64,000 nucleotides of DNA from Dyadobacter jejuensis (GTDB taxonomy: Bacteria; Bacteroidota; Bacteroidia; Cytophagales; Spirosomataceae): positions 1 through 64,000 of the forward strand of contig NZ_QGDT01000001.1 in NCBI RefSeq assembly GCF_003149085.1, written 5' to 3'. The notes under the pieces are model-generated. The model did not search any database. It was not told the origin of the DNA and saw only the letters and a list, made by a program, of their open reading frames with translations. Below, piece by piece: positions 1 through 7,895 of the stretch; position 1 is the first letter of the stretch; each line of letters opens with the position of its first letter. The position numbers and the translations under genes are program-made.

Positions 1-1
1 A

Positions 2-103
2 ACTGACCAGGAATTGGAAAGCATTACATTTTATGGCATTCTCGGTGCTCTTTCTAAGGAAAATAGCCAAAGCAGAAAAAGTTTAAACAAGTTCAATGTG
101 TAA
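2..103 (+). CDS. possible 3' end of an upstream gene, cut by the window edge
   Basis: An open frame enters from the left edge and stops at a TAA ending at 103, giving 33 codons of a C-terminus that ends in SLNKFNV. I do not recognise it. A second open frame (starting at base 3, stop near 86) also runs in from the edge, so the choice of frame rests only on the more natural, polar residue mix of this one. It may also be non-coding. Confidence is low because only the tail is visible. Confidence 0.25.
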   Translation, partial: TDQELESITFYGILGALSKENSQSRKSLNKFNV

Positions 104-482
104 TTGTTATTTAGGGTAATATCACGGGCAAATCTAAGGGATTTTAACAAAATAAAAATATTCGTTTTTCTAGGGGGTAGGGCGGCATTGTGAATTGCTT
201 TCAGGATTTTGATAGGGAGGAGTCGGTAGTAACGGTTCCTTCGACTCCGCTCCCTTCGACTCCGCTCAGGGGGCGGTTGATCCGTTTAATACAACCCAAA
301 ACATACGCTAAGTCGGTTTGACGAAAAAAGGATGCATCCTAGATTTACCTTTGAGGTAACCGCTACCAACAAGCCTTTTTTCAATTAATTGACCGAAGCT
401 ATGGTGGGGCATCCACTAGGGGATAGTCTTTTCTGGGTGGGCTTAGGTATCATTGCTAACTAGGATCAACCATTAATTTCTG
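104..482. other. intergenic region upstream of the glycerophosphodiesterase gene
   Basis: This stretch of about 380 bases has no convincing gene. It holds a 15-bp tandem duplication at 238-267 and otherwise AT-rich sequence. No clear TAnnTTTG promoter box with a partner 20 bases upstream was found before the start codon at 483. Confidence 0.5.
238..267. repeat. two tandem copies of a 15-bp unit, CCTTCGACTCCGCTC
   Basis: Two perfect copies lie head to tail at 238-252 and 253-267, followed by a G-rich run (CAGGGGG). The unit resembles the CCCTTCGAC...TCAGGG sequence found in the large repeat cluster at 6.6-8.0 kb, so both may belong to one dispersed intergenic repeat family. That link is inferred from similarity only. 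Confidence 0.7.
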
Positions 483-1280
483 ATGACGCTAAGTATATTG
501 GTATTTCTCTTACTACTTGCTGGGGGCTTCCCTTCTGAGGCCATTGCCCAGACTGTTTTGCCTGAGTCCAGGCATACGCCGCTGGTTATTGCCCACCGTG
601 GCAACCACCGCAAACAACCCGAAAATACGGTGGCGTCTACCAAAGCGGCTATTCAGGCAGGGGCCGATTATGTAGAAATTGACCTGCGGACGACCATGGA
701 TGGCCATTTGGTGGCCATGCACGACGGCAGCGTTGACCGTACTACCAATGGCAAAGGCCTCGTAAAGCAGTTGAGCTGGAGTGAAGTACAGTCCTTGCGG
801 GTTTTTAACGATAACAAAAGGCCCCATCGGGTTCCTGACTTCGAGGAATTGTTAACGGTATGCAAAGACAAAATCAATATTTATCTGGACTTTAAAGAAG
901 CCGACGTCGCCGAGACTTGGAGGCAGATACGAGCCGCCGGGATGGAAAAACAGGTGGTGGTATACCTCAATAGTATCGAACAATACGATGAATGGCGCCT
1001 TATCACGCCTGATGTTCCGCTGATGACCAGCCTTCCCGATAGCATAGTGAATGAGGATCAGTTTAGAGACTTTTTAGCACATAGGTCTATCGTCGTTTTT
1101 GATAATATCCGAGATCCGAAACTTTTGGCCTTTGCCCACCAAAACGGCGTACAGGTATGGCTCGATGTCCAACAAGCGGAGGAGAGTCCGGATACCTGGC
1201 GCCCCATTCTGTCGCTGGGGGTAGACGGGATGCAAACGGACCACCCCGCCATGCTGGTTCGTTATTTAGAGGGGCGATAG
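483..1280 (+). CDS. secreted glycerophosphodiester phosphodiesterase family protein
   Basis: The 265-residue product begins with a signal peptide (hydrophobic stretch about 4-15, cleavage near AIAQ at 20-23), so it should act in the periplasm or at the surface. The GDPD barrel shows its hallmarks: HRG at 38-40 with PEN at 46-48, EID at 65-67, and HD at 80-81, which supply the general acid/base histidines and metal ligands. The family hydrolyses glycerophosphodiesters from phospholipid breakdown to glycerol-3-phosphate and an alcohol. The length is about right for a single-domain member. It stands alone, with the next genes on the opposite strand. The start is the ATG directly in front of the signal peptide. 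The exact substrate cannot be told. Confidence 0.88.
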   Translation: MTLSILVFLLLLAGGFPSEAIAQTVLPESRHTPLVIAHRGNHRKQPENTVASTKAAIQAGADYVEIDLRTTMDGHLVAMHDGSVDRTTNGKGLVKQLSWSEVQSLRVFNDNKRPHRVPDFEELLTVCKDKINIYLDFKEADVAETWRQIRAAGMEKQVVVYLNSIEQYDEWRLITPDVPLMTSLPDSIVNEDQFRDFLAHRSIVVFDNIRDPKLLAFAHQNGVQVWLDVQQAEESPDTWRPILSLGVDGMQTDHPAMLVRYLEGR

Positions 1281-1438
1281 GAGGGATAGAGCACCTGTCA
1301 ATTAGAGGAAATACATTGATTAAGGGCAGCTGGAGTTAGTGATAATATAACTTCAGAGCTAAACTCCTCTTTGGCCCTGCCTGGTAAGTTCAAAGCCTGC
1401 ATTTGCATTAAGTTCTGGAGACCCGCCAATAACATAGG

Positions 1439-1981
1439 CTAAGGAACCCGCATGATTTGCTGATAGACCGGGCAGTCGGGCTGGTGGGCTCCTGGTAGGT
1501 AGGCGGTACTCATCAGGAATTCATTGACGATCTCTCCACCGGTAAACTTAAAGGTCTTTTTAAAGAGCTTCATCCATTCGGGTTTGGTAAGGGGGTGGTG
1601 GGCGTCGAGCCAGCCTTTAAAGGAGCCGAACTCTTGCTTGAGCAACACAATTTTTTGTGCGTTGACTATGGCCGCGTTAATTTTTAGTCGGTTCCGTACG
1701 ATGCCGGCATCTTGCATAAGCCTTAGCCGATCGTCTTCATCGTAAAGTGCAATTCGGTCTATATCAAAACCATCGTAGGCTTTCCTGAAATTATCCTGTT
1801 TGCGGAGCATAAGCGTCCAGCTCAGGCCTGCCTGGTTGATCTCCAACAGAAATCTCCCAAACAATTCGTTGTCGTCGGCGATAGGGAAACCATAATGGTG
1901 GTCGTGGTACTGCTTGTTAAGCAGGAAGTCGGGATGGTCGGTTGTATTTTGGGCAATGTATTCGCAGTAGCTCATGATCAT
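1439..1981 (-). CDS. tag: DNA-3-methyladenine glycosylase I
   Basis: This 180-residue enzyme removes 3-methyladenine from alkylated DNA in base-excision repair. It matches the Tag family over its length: the LLEINQAGLSW block (about 45-55) carries the conserved glutamate used for base recognition, and QDAGIVRNR is typical. The zinc site looks intact: Cys6, histidines near 26-29, then His166 and Cys170, the same H-x3-C spacing as in E. coli Tag. ATG at 1981 or 1975 are both possible starts. The upstream GyrI-like gene ends six bases before it on the same strand, so the two are probably co-transcribed. Confidence 0.92.
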   Translation of the reverse strand: MIMSYCEYIAQNTTDHPDFLLNKQYHDHHYGFPIADDNELFGRFLLEINQAGLSWTLMLRKQDNFRKAYDGFDIDRIALYDEDDRLRLMQDAGIVRNRLKINAAIVNAQKIVLLKQEFGSFKGWLDAHHPLTKPEWMKLFKKTFKFTGGEIVNEFLMSTAYLPGAHQPDCPVYQQIMRVP

Positions 1982-1987
1982 GTCGGG

Positions 1988-2449
1988 TTAGGGGAGTACT
2001 CCCACCTGTACTTCGGTAAGGTGATGCGCGGGCTGTTCGAAGTTCATACGGAGGTATAGCTCCCTGTTCTCGCCGCTCATTTGCAGGCCTTGTTGCTGTA
2101 GGTAACCTATTAATTCGCCGTAGGTCTGGCCTAGCAGCTCCCAGGGGCCCTGGTGCCGTTGAGATACATAGCGGAATGCCGGAAGGACCTTTAGGGTGAA
2201 AGTCTCCGACTGCCAAGGGGAAGAGGTAGGGGCTATGGGCAAGGCTATGGTGAGCTGGAAGGGGGTGTCGGGTAGCCCGTCGGCCCCTTGGTAGATCCAG
2301 TAAATAGGTCCCAAGACTTCTAGCCCCGTATCTGCTGCTACTTTATAGAGCTCCCTGGCCTTGTGGCGCACAAAGGGGCCTAGGGTGCTGAGGCTGGTTT
2401 GGGTTTCAAAACATATCACGGAGAGTTCTGGGGATTGTTCGATTTTCAT
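1988..2449 (-). CDS. GyrI-like / AraC effector-binding-domain protein
   Basis: The 153-residue product looks like a free-standing small-molecule-binding domain of the GyrI/SOUL-like fold (the effector domain of AraC and MerR-type regulators) without a DNA-binding part. Support is the overall pattern: a first half with a GPIYWIY strand and a second half with RHQGPWELLGQTYGELIGYLQQ, the usual segment leading to the last helix. Members bind hydrophobic or cationic compounds and some act as drug-binding or hydrolytic proteins. It sits six bases upstream of tag, so a role in dealing with toxic or alkylating compounds is a reasonable guess. Function is not proven. Confidence 0.7.
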   Translation of the reverse strand: MKIEQSPELSVICFETQTSLSTLGPFVRHKARELYKVAADTGLEVLGPIYWIYQGADGLPDTPFQLTIALPIAPTSSPWQSETFTLKVLPAFRYVSQRHQGPWELLGQTYGELIGYLQQQGLQMSGENRELYLRMNFEQPAHHLTEVQVGVLP

Positions 2450-2535
2450 GGTTCATGAGGTTGAATAATGGACGATGCTACAAAAGAATAGCCCTAGGCT
2501 GACAGCCCTATGTCAGCAGGCGTGACCTTGCCTGG

Positions 2536-3228
2536 TTATTTCTTTCTGATTTGGCGTACTTTTTTTTGCAACCAGGGATAGCTGATATAGACCACCTTGG
2601 TAGCGGCAATTCCGATGCCAGCCCCTACCAACACGTCCGACAGCCAATGATGGTGGTTCATAATGCGCATAGCGCCTACTGCGGTAGCCGTGCCATAGCC
2701 TCCAAGGCTATAGAGCACGCTTTGCTGCCCGTACTCCTGATGGAGTATGGTGGCGTTGGCAAAGGCGGTGGTGGTATGCCCTGAGGGAAAAGACTGGTAG
2801 TCGGCACCGTTGGGGCGCTGCTCGGTTACCAACCGTTTGAGGCTTTGGGTCGCACCCTGAGCGATTACATTAGAAAGAATGGCCAATATCAGCTGGTCGC
2901 CCAACTTATGCCGACCTTTTACTCCTGAAGCGGCCAGGCCTAGGCTTACCATCCCAGGCGCCCAAGTGAGGTACTCGTCGGCTGTGGTATGGAAGTGCGG
3001 ATACTGGCGGTATACCCCGTCATTGAGCCGACTGCTCACTTTTCCTTTGGTAAGGAGCCCTGCCAGCGTCAGAGTAGCTGGAGGAATTACGTCCATCGGT
3101 TTTACTACCCATAGCGTAGAATCGCCAGGCGCTTGGGCGAAGCTCAGTTGCGTAGCGAGCAGGCAGAGCACCAGCATCCGCCACAAGGCACAAGTCTGTT
3201 GGTATATGAGGGGCATAGCCATGAGCAT
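2536..3228 (-). CDS. PAP2-family phosphatase, exported
   Basis: The 230-residue protein has an N-terminal hydrophobic signal (about 17-31, ending SFAQ) and a PAP2 acid-phosphatase core with all three motifs: K131-x6-RP (138-139), PSGH (148-151), and R188 followed by the histidine-rich HHHWLSD with the catalytic histidine and Asp198. Such enzymes remove phosphate from lipid phosphates such as undecaprenyl pyrophosphate or phosphatidic acid, or from soluble phosphates. Its ATG directly follows the kdsA stop codon with no gap, so translation is probably coupled and the protein may serve envelope building. Which lipid it acts on is unknown. Confidence 0.88.
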   Translation of the reverse strand: MLMAMPLIYQQTCALWRMLVLCLLATQLSFAQAPGDSTLWVVKPMDVIPPATLTLAGLLTKGKVSSRLNDGVYRQYPHFHTTADEYLTWAPGMVSLGLAASGVKGRHKLGDQLILAILSNVIAQGATQSLKRLVTEQRPNGADYQSFPSGHTTTAFANATILHQEYGQQSVLYSLGGYGTATAVGAMRIMNHHHWLSDVLVGAGIGIAATKVVYISYPWLQKKVRQIRKK

Positions 3229-4041
3229 TTATAAGATGGCTTCTCGAACCCGTACAAGCCTTTCTAGGAGGGCTTCCAGTTGGTCAAGCGGAAGCATGTT
3301 CGCTCCATCCGACTTGGCTTCGGCGGGGTTGGGATGTGTTTCTATAAAAAGTCCATCAGTGCCAACGGCAATGGCCGCCTTAGCGATGGTTTCGATGAGC
3401 TTGGGCTTGCCCCCCGTAACGCCCGATGCCTGGTTAGGCTGCTGCAACGAATGGGTACAGTCCATGATAACGGGGACATCGAAACTGCGCATTTCGGGGA
3501 TGTTACGGAAATCGACGATCAGGTCGCCATAGCCGAAACTGTTGCCCCGGTCGGTGAGTAGCACTGGAGCGGCGGGATTGGTTTCTTGAATTTTTTCGAC
3601 GGCGAAGCGCATGGATGCGCCAGATAAAAACTGCCCTTTCTTAACATTGACAGCCTTGCCCGTAGCGGCGGCGGCGGCCAGCAGCTCGGTTTGTCGGCAC
3701 AAGAATGCGGGGATCTGAAGTACATCCACATATTCGGCGGCCATGGCGGCTTCATCAGACTCATGGATGTCGGTGACGGTGGGTATACCAAAAGTTTGAC
3801 TTACCTCTTGAAGGATTTTTAAGGCCTTTTCGTCGCCTATCCCCGTGAAGGAATCGATTTTCGTACGGTTGGCTTTTCGGTAGGAGCCCTTAAAGATATA
3901 AGGGATTTGTAACCGGTCTGTTATAGTAACGATTTGCTCGGCGATGCGCAAAGCCATGTCGCGTCCTTCTATGGCGCAAGGACCGGCCATCAAGAGGAAT
4001 TGCGGCGAATCCTGGTTTTTTAATTTGGGGATATTTAACAT
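3229..4041 (-). CDS. kdsA: 3-deoxy-8-phosphooctulonate (Kdo-8-P) synthase
   Basis: The 270-residue cytoplasmic enzyme joins phosphoenolpyruvate and arabinose-5-phosphate to make Kdo-8-phosphate, the precursor of Kdo in lipopolysaccharide. The family landmarks are present: GPCAIE near 20-25, YIFKGSYRKANR, the VNVKKGQF segment, and FIETHPNPAEAKSDG near the C-terminus. The Cys22 in GPCAIE replaces the asparagine of the E. coli enzyme and is the mark of the metal-dependent class. The stop codon abuts the start of the PAP2 gene. Upstream lies an intergenic stretch with a TAACTTCG box at 4076-4083 that could be its promoter. Confidence 0.95.
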   Translation of the reverse strand: MLNIPKLKNQDSPQFLLMAGPCAIEGRDMALRIAEQIVTITDRLQIPYIFKGSYRKANRTKIDSFTGIGDEKALKILQEVSQTFGIPTVTDIHESDEAAMAAEYVDVLQIPAFLCRQTELLAAAAATGKAVNVKKGQFLSGASMRFAVEKIQETNPAAPVLLTDRGNSFGYGDLIVDFRNIPEMRSFDVPVIMDCTHSLQQPNQASGVTGGKPKLIETIAKAAIAVGTDGLFIETHPNPAEAKSDGANMLPLDQLEALLERLVRVREAIL

Positions 4042-4209
4042 CAGCTTGTTTATTTCTTTTTAGGTAAAAGTTTTGCGAAGTTACGCTAATCCCGCATGTT
4101 ACGAGCACTTTTAGTGGGTTTATTGGTACATTATGGTCCTTCGGGATGGTTTGGCTTTTTTATAATTTTCTTGATCTTGGGACAATAAAATTGCTTGAGC
4201 CAAAAAATT

Positions 4210-4241
4210 TTTGACAAAGTGAACTGAAATATCTTTCTTTG
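4210..4241 (+). promoter_or_regulatory. predicted housekeeping promoter of acpP
   Basis: TTTG at 4210-4213 (inside TTTTTGACA) is followed after exactly 20 bases by TTTCTTTG at 4234-4241. This fits the Bacteroidetes layout of a TTTG -33 box and a TAnnTTTG -7 box, with one mismatch in the -7 box. The start of transcription would fall a few bases further on, leaving a leader of about 25 bases before the acpP ATG. Confidence 0.55.
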
Positions 4242-4271
4242 TTGCGATTTTAACCAAAATGTGTTTACAAA

Positions 4272-4508
4272 ATGTCAGCAATTGCAGAAAGAGTTAAGCA
4301 AATTATCGTCGAGAAACTTGGCGTAGAAGAGTCGGAAGTAACTCAAGAAGCGAACTTCCAAAATGACTTGGGAGCAGACTCTCTAGATACCGTTGAATTG
4401 ATCATGGAATTTGAGAAAGAATTTAATTTATCTATCCCTGACGATCAAGCCGAAAACATCGGTACAGTTGGTCAGGCCGTAGCATATTTGGAAGAAAACG
4501 TGAAGTAA
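4272..4508 (+). CDS. acpP: acyl carrier protein
   Basis: The 78-residue acidic protein carries the growing acyl chain during fatty-acid synthesis. The phosphopantetheine attachment serine is in [10 protein letters not shown] (Ser near 38), and the helical pattern [10 protein letters not shown]...[16 protein letters not shown] is typical. It is followed 42 bases later by fabF and then by rnc, a gene order common in bacteria. A well-formed promoter precedes it. Confidence 0.98.
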   Translation: MSAIAERVKQIIVEKLGVEESEVTQEANFQNDLGADSLDTVELIMEFEKEFNLSIPDDQAENIGTVGQAVAYLEENVK

Positions 4509-4550
4509 TTCCGTTTTAGCCAATATCATGTTTCTCTTCAGTCCCTTTTT

Positions 4551-5804
4551 ATGAGTTTTAAGCGAGTTGTAATTACCGGAATGGGTGCTCTAACACCCAT
4601 TGGCAATGATGTATCTACCTACTGGAAAAATTTAGTAGCGGGCGTTAGCGGTGCCGCACCTATTACTAGGTTCGATGCCGAAAAGTTTCGTACTAAGTTT
4701 GCCTGTGAAGTCAAGGGTTTAGACATTAACGATTACATTCCGCGTCAGGAAGCCCGTAAAATGGATCCTTTCACGCAGTATGCAGTAATTGCCTCTGATG
4801 AGGCCATGAAAGACGCCGGCTTTGGCGAGGGAACTATCGATCTCGACAAAGCCGGTGTAATCTGGGGTTCCGGAATCGGTGGGTTAAAAACCTTCGAAGA
4901 TGAGGTGCTCAATTTTGCTGCCAACAACATGAGTCCTCGTTTCAACCCCTTCTTTATTCCGAAGATGATTGCCGACAGCGCCTCTGGTGTGGTGTCGATT
5001 CGTCATGGATTTAGAGGGCCTACTTTCATTACGGTTTCTGCCTGTGCTTCGGCTACCAATGCACTCATCGATGCCTACAACTACATTAGGTTGGGGATGA
5101 TGAACGTGTGTATTTCGGGAGGCTCCGAGGCGGCTGTTACCTGTGCTGGAGTAGGAGGGTTTAACGCCCTGAAGGCGCTTTCGGAGCGCAACGACTCCCC
5201 CGAAACGGCCTCTCGCCCTTACGATAAGGATCGGGATGGATTCGTGCTCGGAGAAGGAGGAGCGGCGATTATCCTAGAGGAATATGAGCATGCCAAGGCC
5301 AGAGGTGCCAAAATATATGCCGAAATGGTAGGTGCGGGGATGTCCTCCGATGCTTATCATATCACAGCCCCTCATCCAGAAGGTCTTGGAGCCTACAACG
5401 TGATCAAAAATGTAGTGGAAAGTGCGGGAATTAACCCCGAGCAAATCGACTATATCAATACCCATGGTACTTCTACTCCCTTGGGCGACCCGCAGGAGCT
5501 CAAGGCTATCGAGCAATATTTTGGGGCTCATGCTCCCAAAATTAATATCAGCTCTACCAAGTCTATGACGGGGCATTTGTTGGGAGGAGCCGGTGCCATT
5601 GAAGCCGCCGCTTGTATCATGGCGATTCAAGATCAGATCGTCCCCCCGACCATCAATCATTTTACCGCCGATCCTAGCATTAATCCAGAGTTGAACTTAA
5701 CGTTTAACAAGGCACAAAAACGCCAGGTTAACTATGCGTTGAGCAATACTTTTGGTTTTGGTGGACATAATGCTTCTGTTATTTTCAAAAAATTAGAAAG
5801 CTGA
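4551..5804 (+). CDS. fabF: beta-ketoacyl-ACP synthase II
   Basis: The 417-residue condensing enzyme elongates acyl-ACP with malonyl-ACP in fatty-acid synthesis. The catalytic triad is intact: Cys165 in SACASATN, His305 in THGTST, and His342 with Lys337 in KSMTGHLLGG. The length is that of FabF. It follows acpP and is followed after 13 bases by rnc, so the three are likely one operon from the promoter at 4210. Confidence 0.97.
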   Translation: MSFKRVVITGMGALTPIGNDVSTYWKNLVAGVSGAAPITRFDAEKFRTKFACEVKGLDINDYIPRQEARKMDPFTQYAVIASDEAMKDAGFGEGTIDLDKAGVIWGSGIGGLKTFEDEVLNFAANNMSPRFNPFFIPKMIADSASGVVSIRHGFRGPTFITVSACASATNALIDAYNYIRLGMMNVCISGGSEAAVTCAGVGGFNALKALSERNDSPETASRPYDKDRDGFVLGEGGAAIILEEYEHAKARGAKIYAEMVGAGMSSDAYHITAPHPEGLGAYNVIKNVVESAGINPEQIDYINTHGTSTPLGDPQELKAIEQYFGAHAPKINISSTKSMTGHLLGGAGAIEAAACIMAIQDQIVPPTINHFTADPSINPELNLTFNKAQKRQVNYALSNTFGFGGHNASVIFKKLES

Positions 5805-5817
5805 TTTTTTTACTATC

Positions 5818-6564
5818 TTGGCCAAACGAATTCTTCAACCGATACTCTCACTTTTTAGCCCTGGAGGGGCGGAGGACAAGAAATTTAAAGAATCTATTGC
5901 CCATGTTATAGGTACCAGGCCCTCCAATCTCGGAGTGTATCAGCTGGCCTTTTTGCATACCTCTGCCTCTAGAGAAACTGCTATTCAGGGGTTTCGAGAG
6001 TCTAACGAACGTCTCGAATACCTTGGTGACGCCGTGTTAGGCATGGTGGTTGCCGAATTCCTCTTTACCAAATATCCTTATAAAGACGAGGGTTTCCTGA
6101 CCGAAATCCGTAGCCGCATCGTCAACAGAGAGTCCCTTAACCAGATTTCTAGGAAGCTAGGCCTCGATAAGCTCATCGAATACGACGGCAACCATCGGGG
6201 AATGTCGCCCCGGTCGTCTATGTATGGCGACGCCCTGGAAGCCTTCCTCGGCGCTATCTACCTCGATAAGGGGTTTCGTTTTACCCGCACCTTCATCATC
6301 GGTAAGCTGCTGACCCATTATGACCTTGAAAATATTATCCAGAATAATATCAATTTCAAAAGCGTCATCATCGAATGGGCCCAGCGCGAAGGCAAGGATA
6401 TCCGCTTCGAAATACTCGAAGAGCGTGGTACCCGCCATCACCGCGAATTTATTTCCCAAATCCTCGTCAATGAAGAGCCCTTCGCCCAAGGCAATGGCTT
6501 TACCAAGAAAAAGGCAGAACAATCGGCCTCCGAAAAAGCCTGCGCCCTATTGGAGTTGAAATAG
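5818..6564 (+). CDS. rnc: ribonuclease III
   Basis: The 248-residue endonuclease cuts double-stranded RNA, for example in rRNA processing. The signature ERLEYLGDAVLG (64-75) with Asp71 is present, followed by the second acidic motif YGDALEAFLGAIYLDKG near 137-153. A double-stranded-RNA-binding domain fills about 175-248. The only sensible start is a TTG at 5818, 13 bases after the fabF stop, because no ATG lies in the N-terminal region. A TTG start and the tight spacing suggest that translation depends on coupling to fabF. The gene is followed by the large repeat cluster. Confidence 0.95.
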   Translation: MAKRILQPILSLFSPGGAEDKKFKESIAHVIGTRPSNLGVYQLAFLHTSASRETAIQGFRESNERLEYLGDAVLGMVVAEFLFTKYPYKDEGFLTEIRSRIVNRESLNQISRKLGLDKLIEYDGNHRGMSPRSSMYGDALEAFLGAIYLDKGFRFTRTFIIGKLLTHYDLENIIQNNINFKSVIIEWAQREGKDIRFEILEERGTRHHREFISQILVNEEPFAQGNGFTKKKAEQSASEKACALLELK

Positions 6565-6714
6565 GTTGTGGCTTGTTAGGTTTTAGGGGTTAAAGGGAAA
6601 TGTTAATTGCGGTCCGCCCCGCGGTTAAAAGTGCGCTAGCTAACTGCCTCCAATGCTTGCTTATTGCCTAACGCCTAGAGCCTAAAACCTATCCCCTAAA
6701 GCCTACAGCCTAAC

Positions 6715-6849
6715 GCCTTTGAGCTCAATTAAAAAGGGCCCTTCGACAGGGCCCTGTCAAGCTCTGCATGATCAGGGTGACATTTGTTATTATCTGTTAG
6801 TCAATGGTTTACGGAGCAAGTCGATGGTTGCCTAGTACCTTCGGCTGTT
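6715..6849. repeat. 134-bp repeat module, copy 1
   Basis: It runs from GCCTTTGAGCTC to CGGCTGTT. The first part contains GGGCCC...GGGCCC, a short inverted repeat that pairs better here than in the other copies. The central part reads CTCTGCATGATCAGGGTGAC, then a conserved ATCTGTTAGTCAATGG segment. Confidence 0.85.
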
Positions 6850-6959
6850 AAAAGTTAAATGCCTTCGCCCCCCGGTTAAAGGTTGAGTTGCTATGTAAAT
6901 CTAGCGCTTGCCTATTGCCTAACTCCTATTGCCTAACGCCTACAACCTATTGATTATAG

Positions 6960-7105
6960 CGCATATGAGTAACCTCCAAAACCCCGGAGGGGTGGAATAT
7001 TAATAGAAAATAGAATTCCTCAAGAAGGCAAAGCCCCAGCGGGGCGACATGATGTCTATGAGTTATCGGCTTTCGGCGGGAGGGTTTGTATGATCATTTG
7101 TGTCG
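6960..7105. repeat. embedded two-hairpin element interrupting the cluster
   Basis: Two GC-rich palindromes sit about 40 bases apart: ACCCC-GGA-GGGGT at 6981-6993 and GCCCC-AGC-GGGGC at 7033-7045, with AT-rich sequence (GGAATATTAATAG) between. This sequence splits one unit of the surrounding cluster after its heptamer run and is absent from the others, so it appears to be an insertion. From memory, similar GGGG-loop-CCCC intergenic elements are common in Cytophagales, but that could not be checked here. Confidence 0.65.
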
Positions 7106-7240
7106 GGATAAGGCAACCTGTTAAATTTTAAATGCGGTCCGCCCCGCGGTCAAAAAATGCGCTAGCTAACTGCCTCCAATGGTTGCCTATTGCCTAGCTC
7201 CTACCACCTAACGCCTACAGCCTAGAGCCTACGGCCTAAC

Positions 7241-7374
7241 GCCTTTGAGCTCAATTAAAAAGGCCCTTCGACAAGGCCCTGTCAAGCTCTGCATGATCAG
7301 GGTTACATTTGTTATAATCTGTTAGTCAATGGTTTACGGAGCAACTCGATGGTTGCCTAGGGCCTACGGCTGTT
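7241..7374. repeat. 134-bp repeat module, copy 2
   Basis: This is the same module as at 6715, with GAGCTC, AAGGCCCTTCGACAAGG and CGGCTGTT in the same order and only scattered base changes (for example GCAACTCGATGG for GCAAGTCGATGG). Confidence 0.85.
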
Positions 7375-7470
7375 AAAAGTTAAATGCGGTCCGCCGCACG
7401 GTTAAAGGTTGAGTTGCTATGTAAATCTAGCGCTTGCCTATTGCCTAACGCCTAGAGCCTACGGCCTAAA

Positions 7471-7604
7471 GCCTTTGGGCTCAATTAAAAAGGCCCTTCG
7501 ACAAGGCCCTGTCAAGCTCTGCATGATCTGGGTTGCATTCGTTATTGTCTGTTAGTCAATGGTTTACGGAGCAAGTCGATGGTTGCCTAGAGCCTACGGC
7601 TGTT
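7471..7604. repeat. 134-bp repeat module, copy 3
   Basis: Nearly identical to copy 2. Differences include GGGCTC for GAGCTC and GATCTGGGTTGCATTCG for GATCAGGGTTACATTTG. Confidence 0.85.
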
Positions 7605-7672
7605 AAAAGTTAAATGCGGTCCGCCGCACGGTTAAAGGTTGAGTTGCTATGTAAATCTAGCGCTTGCCTATT

Positions 7673-7763
7673 GCCTAACGCCTACAGCCTAACGCCTACG
7701 GCCTAACGCCTACGGCCTAACGCCTACGGCCTAACGCCTACGGCCTAACGCCTACGGCCTAAA
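7673..7763. repeat. 13 tandem heptamers GCCTAnn
   Basis: Thirteen head-to-tail 7-bp units, alternating GCCTAAC and GCCTACG (GCCTACA once, GCCTAAA last), fill exactly 91 bases. Shorter runs of the same heptamer occur in front of the other 134-bp modules. The unit length is not a multiple of three and the arrays differ in length, as in a variable-number tandem repeat. On the minus strand the unit reads GTTAGGC. Confidence 0.9.
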
Positions 7764-7895
7764 GCCTTTGAGCTCAATTAAAAAGGCCCTTCGACAAGGC
7801 CCTGTCAAGCTCTGAATGATCAGGGTGATATTCGTTATTATCTGTTAGTCAGTGGTTTATGGGGCAAGTAGATGGTTGCCTGGAGCCTTCGGCTG
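7764..7895. repeat. 134-bp repeat module, copy 4
   Basis: Last and most diverged copy of the module (CTCTGAATGATCAGGGTGATATTCG, TTTATGGGGCAAGTAGATGG). It directly follows the 13-heptamer array. Confidence 0.85.

Noticed and set aside
1157-1339. A small frame overlapping the 3' end of the glycerophosphodiesterase gene
   Set aside because: It is mainly a shadow of the real gene in another frame and has no start signal.
7673-7763. A CRISPR array
   Set aside because: The repeat is a pure 7-bp tandem with no spacers, and the cluster modules have no 25-40-bp direct repeats separated by unique spacers.
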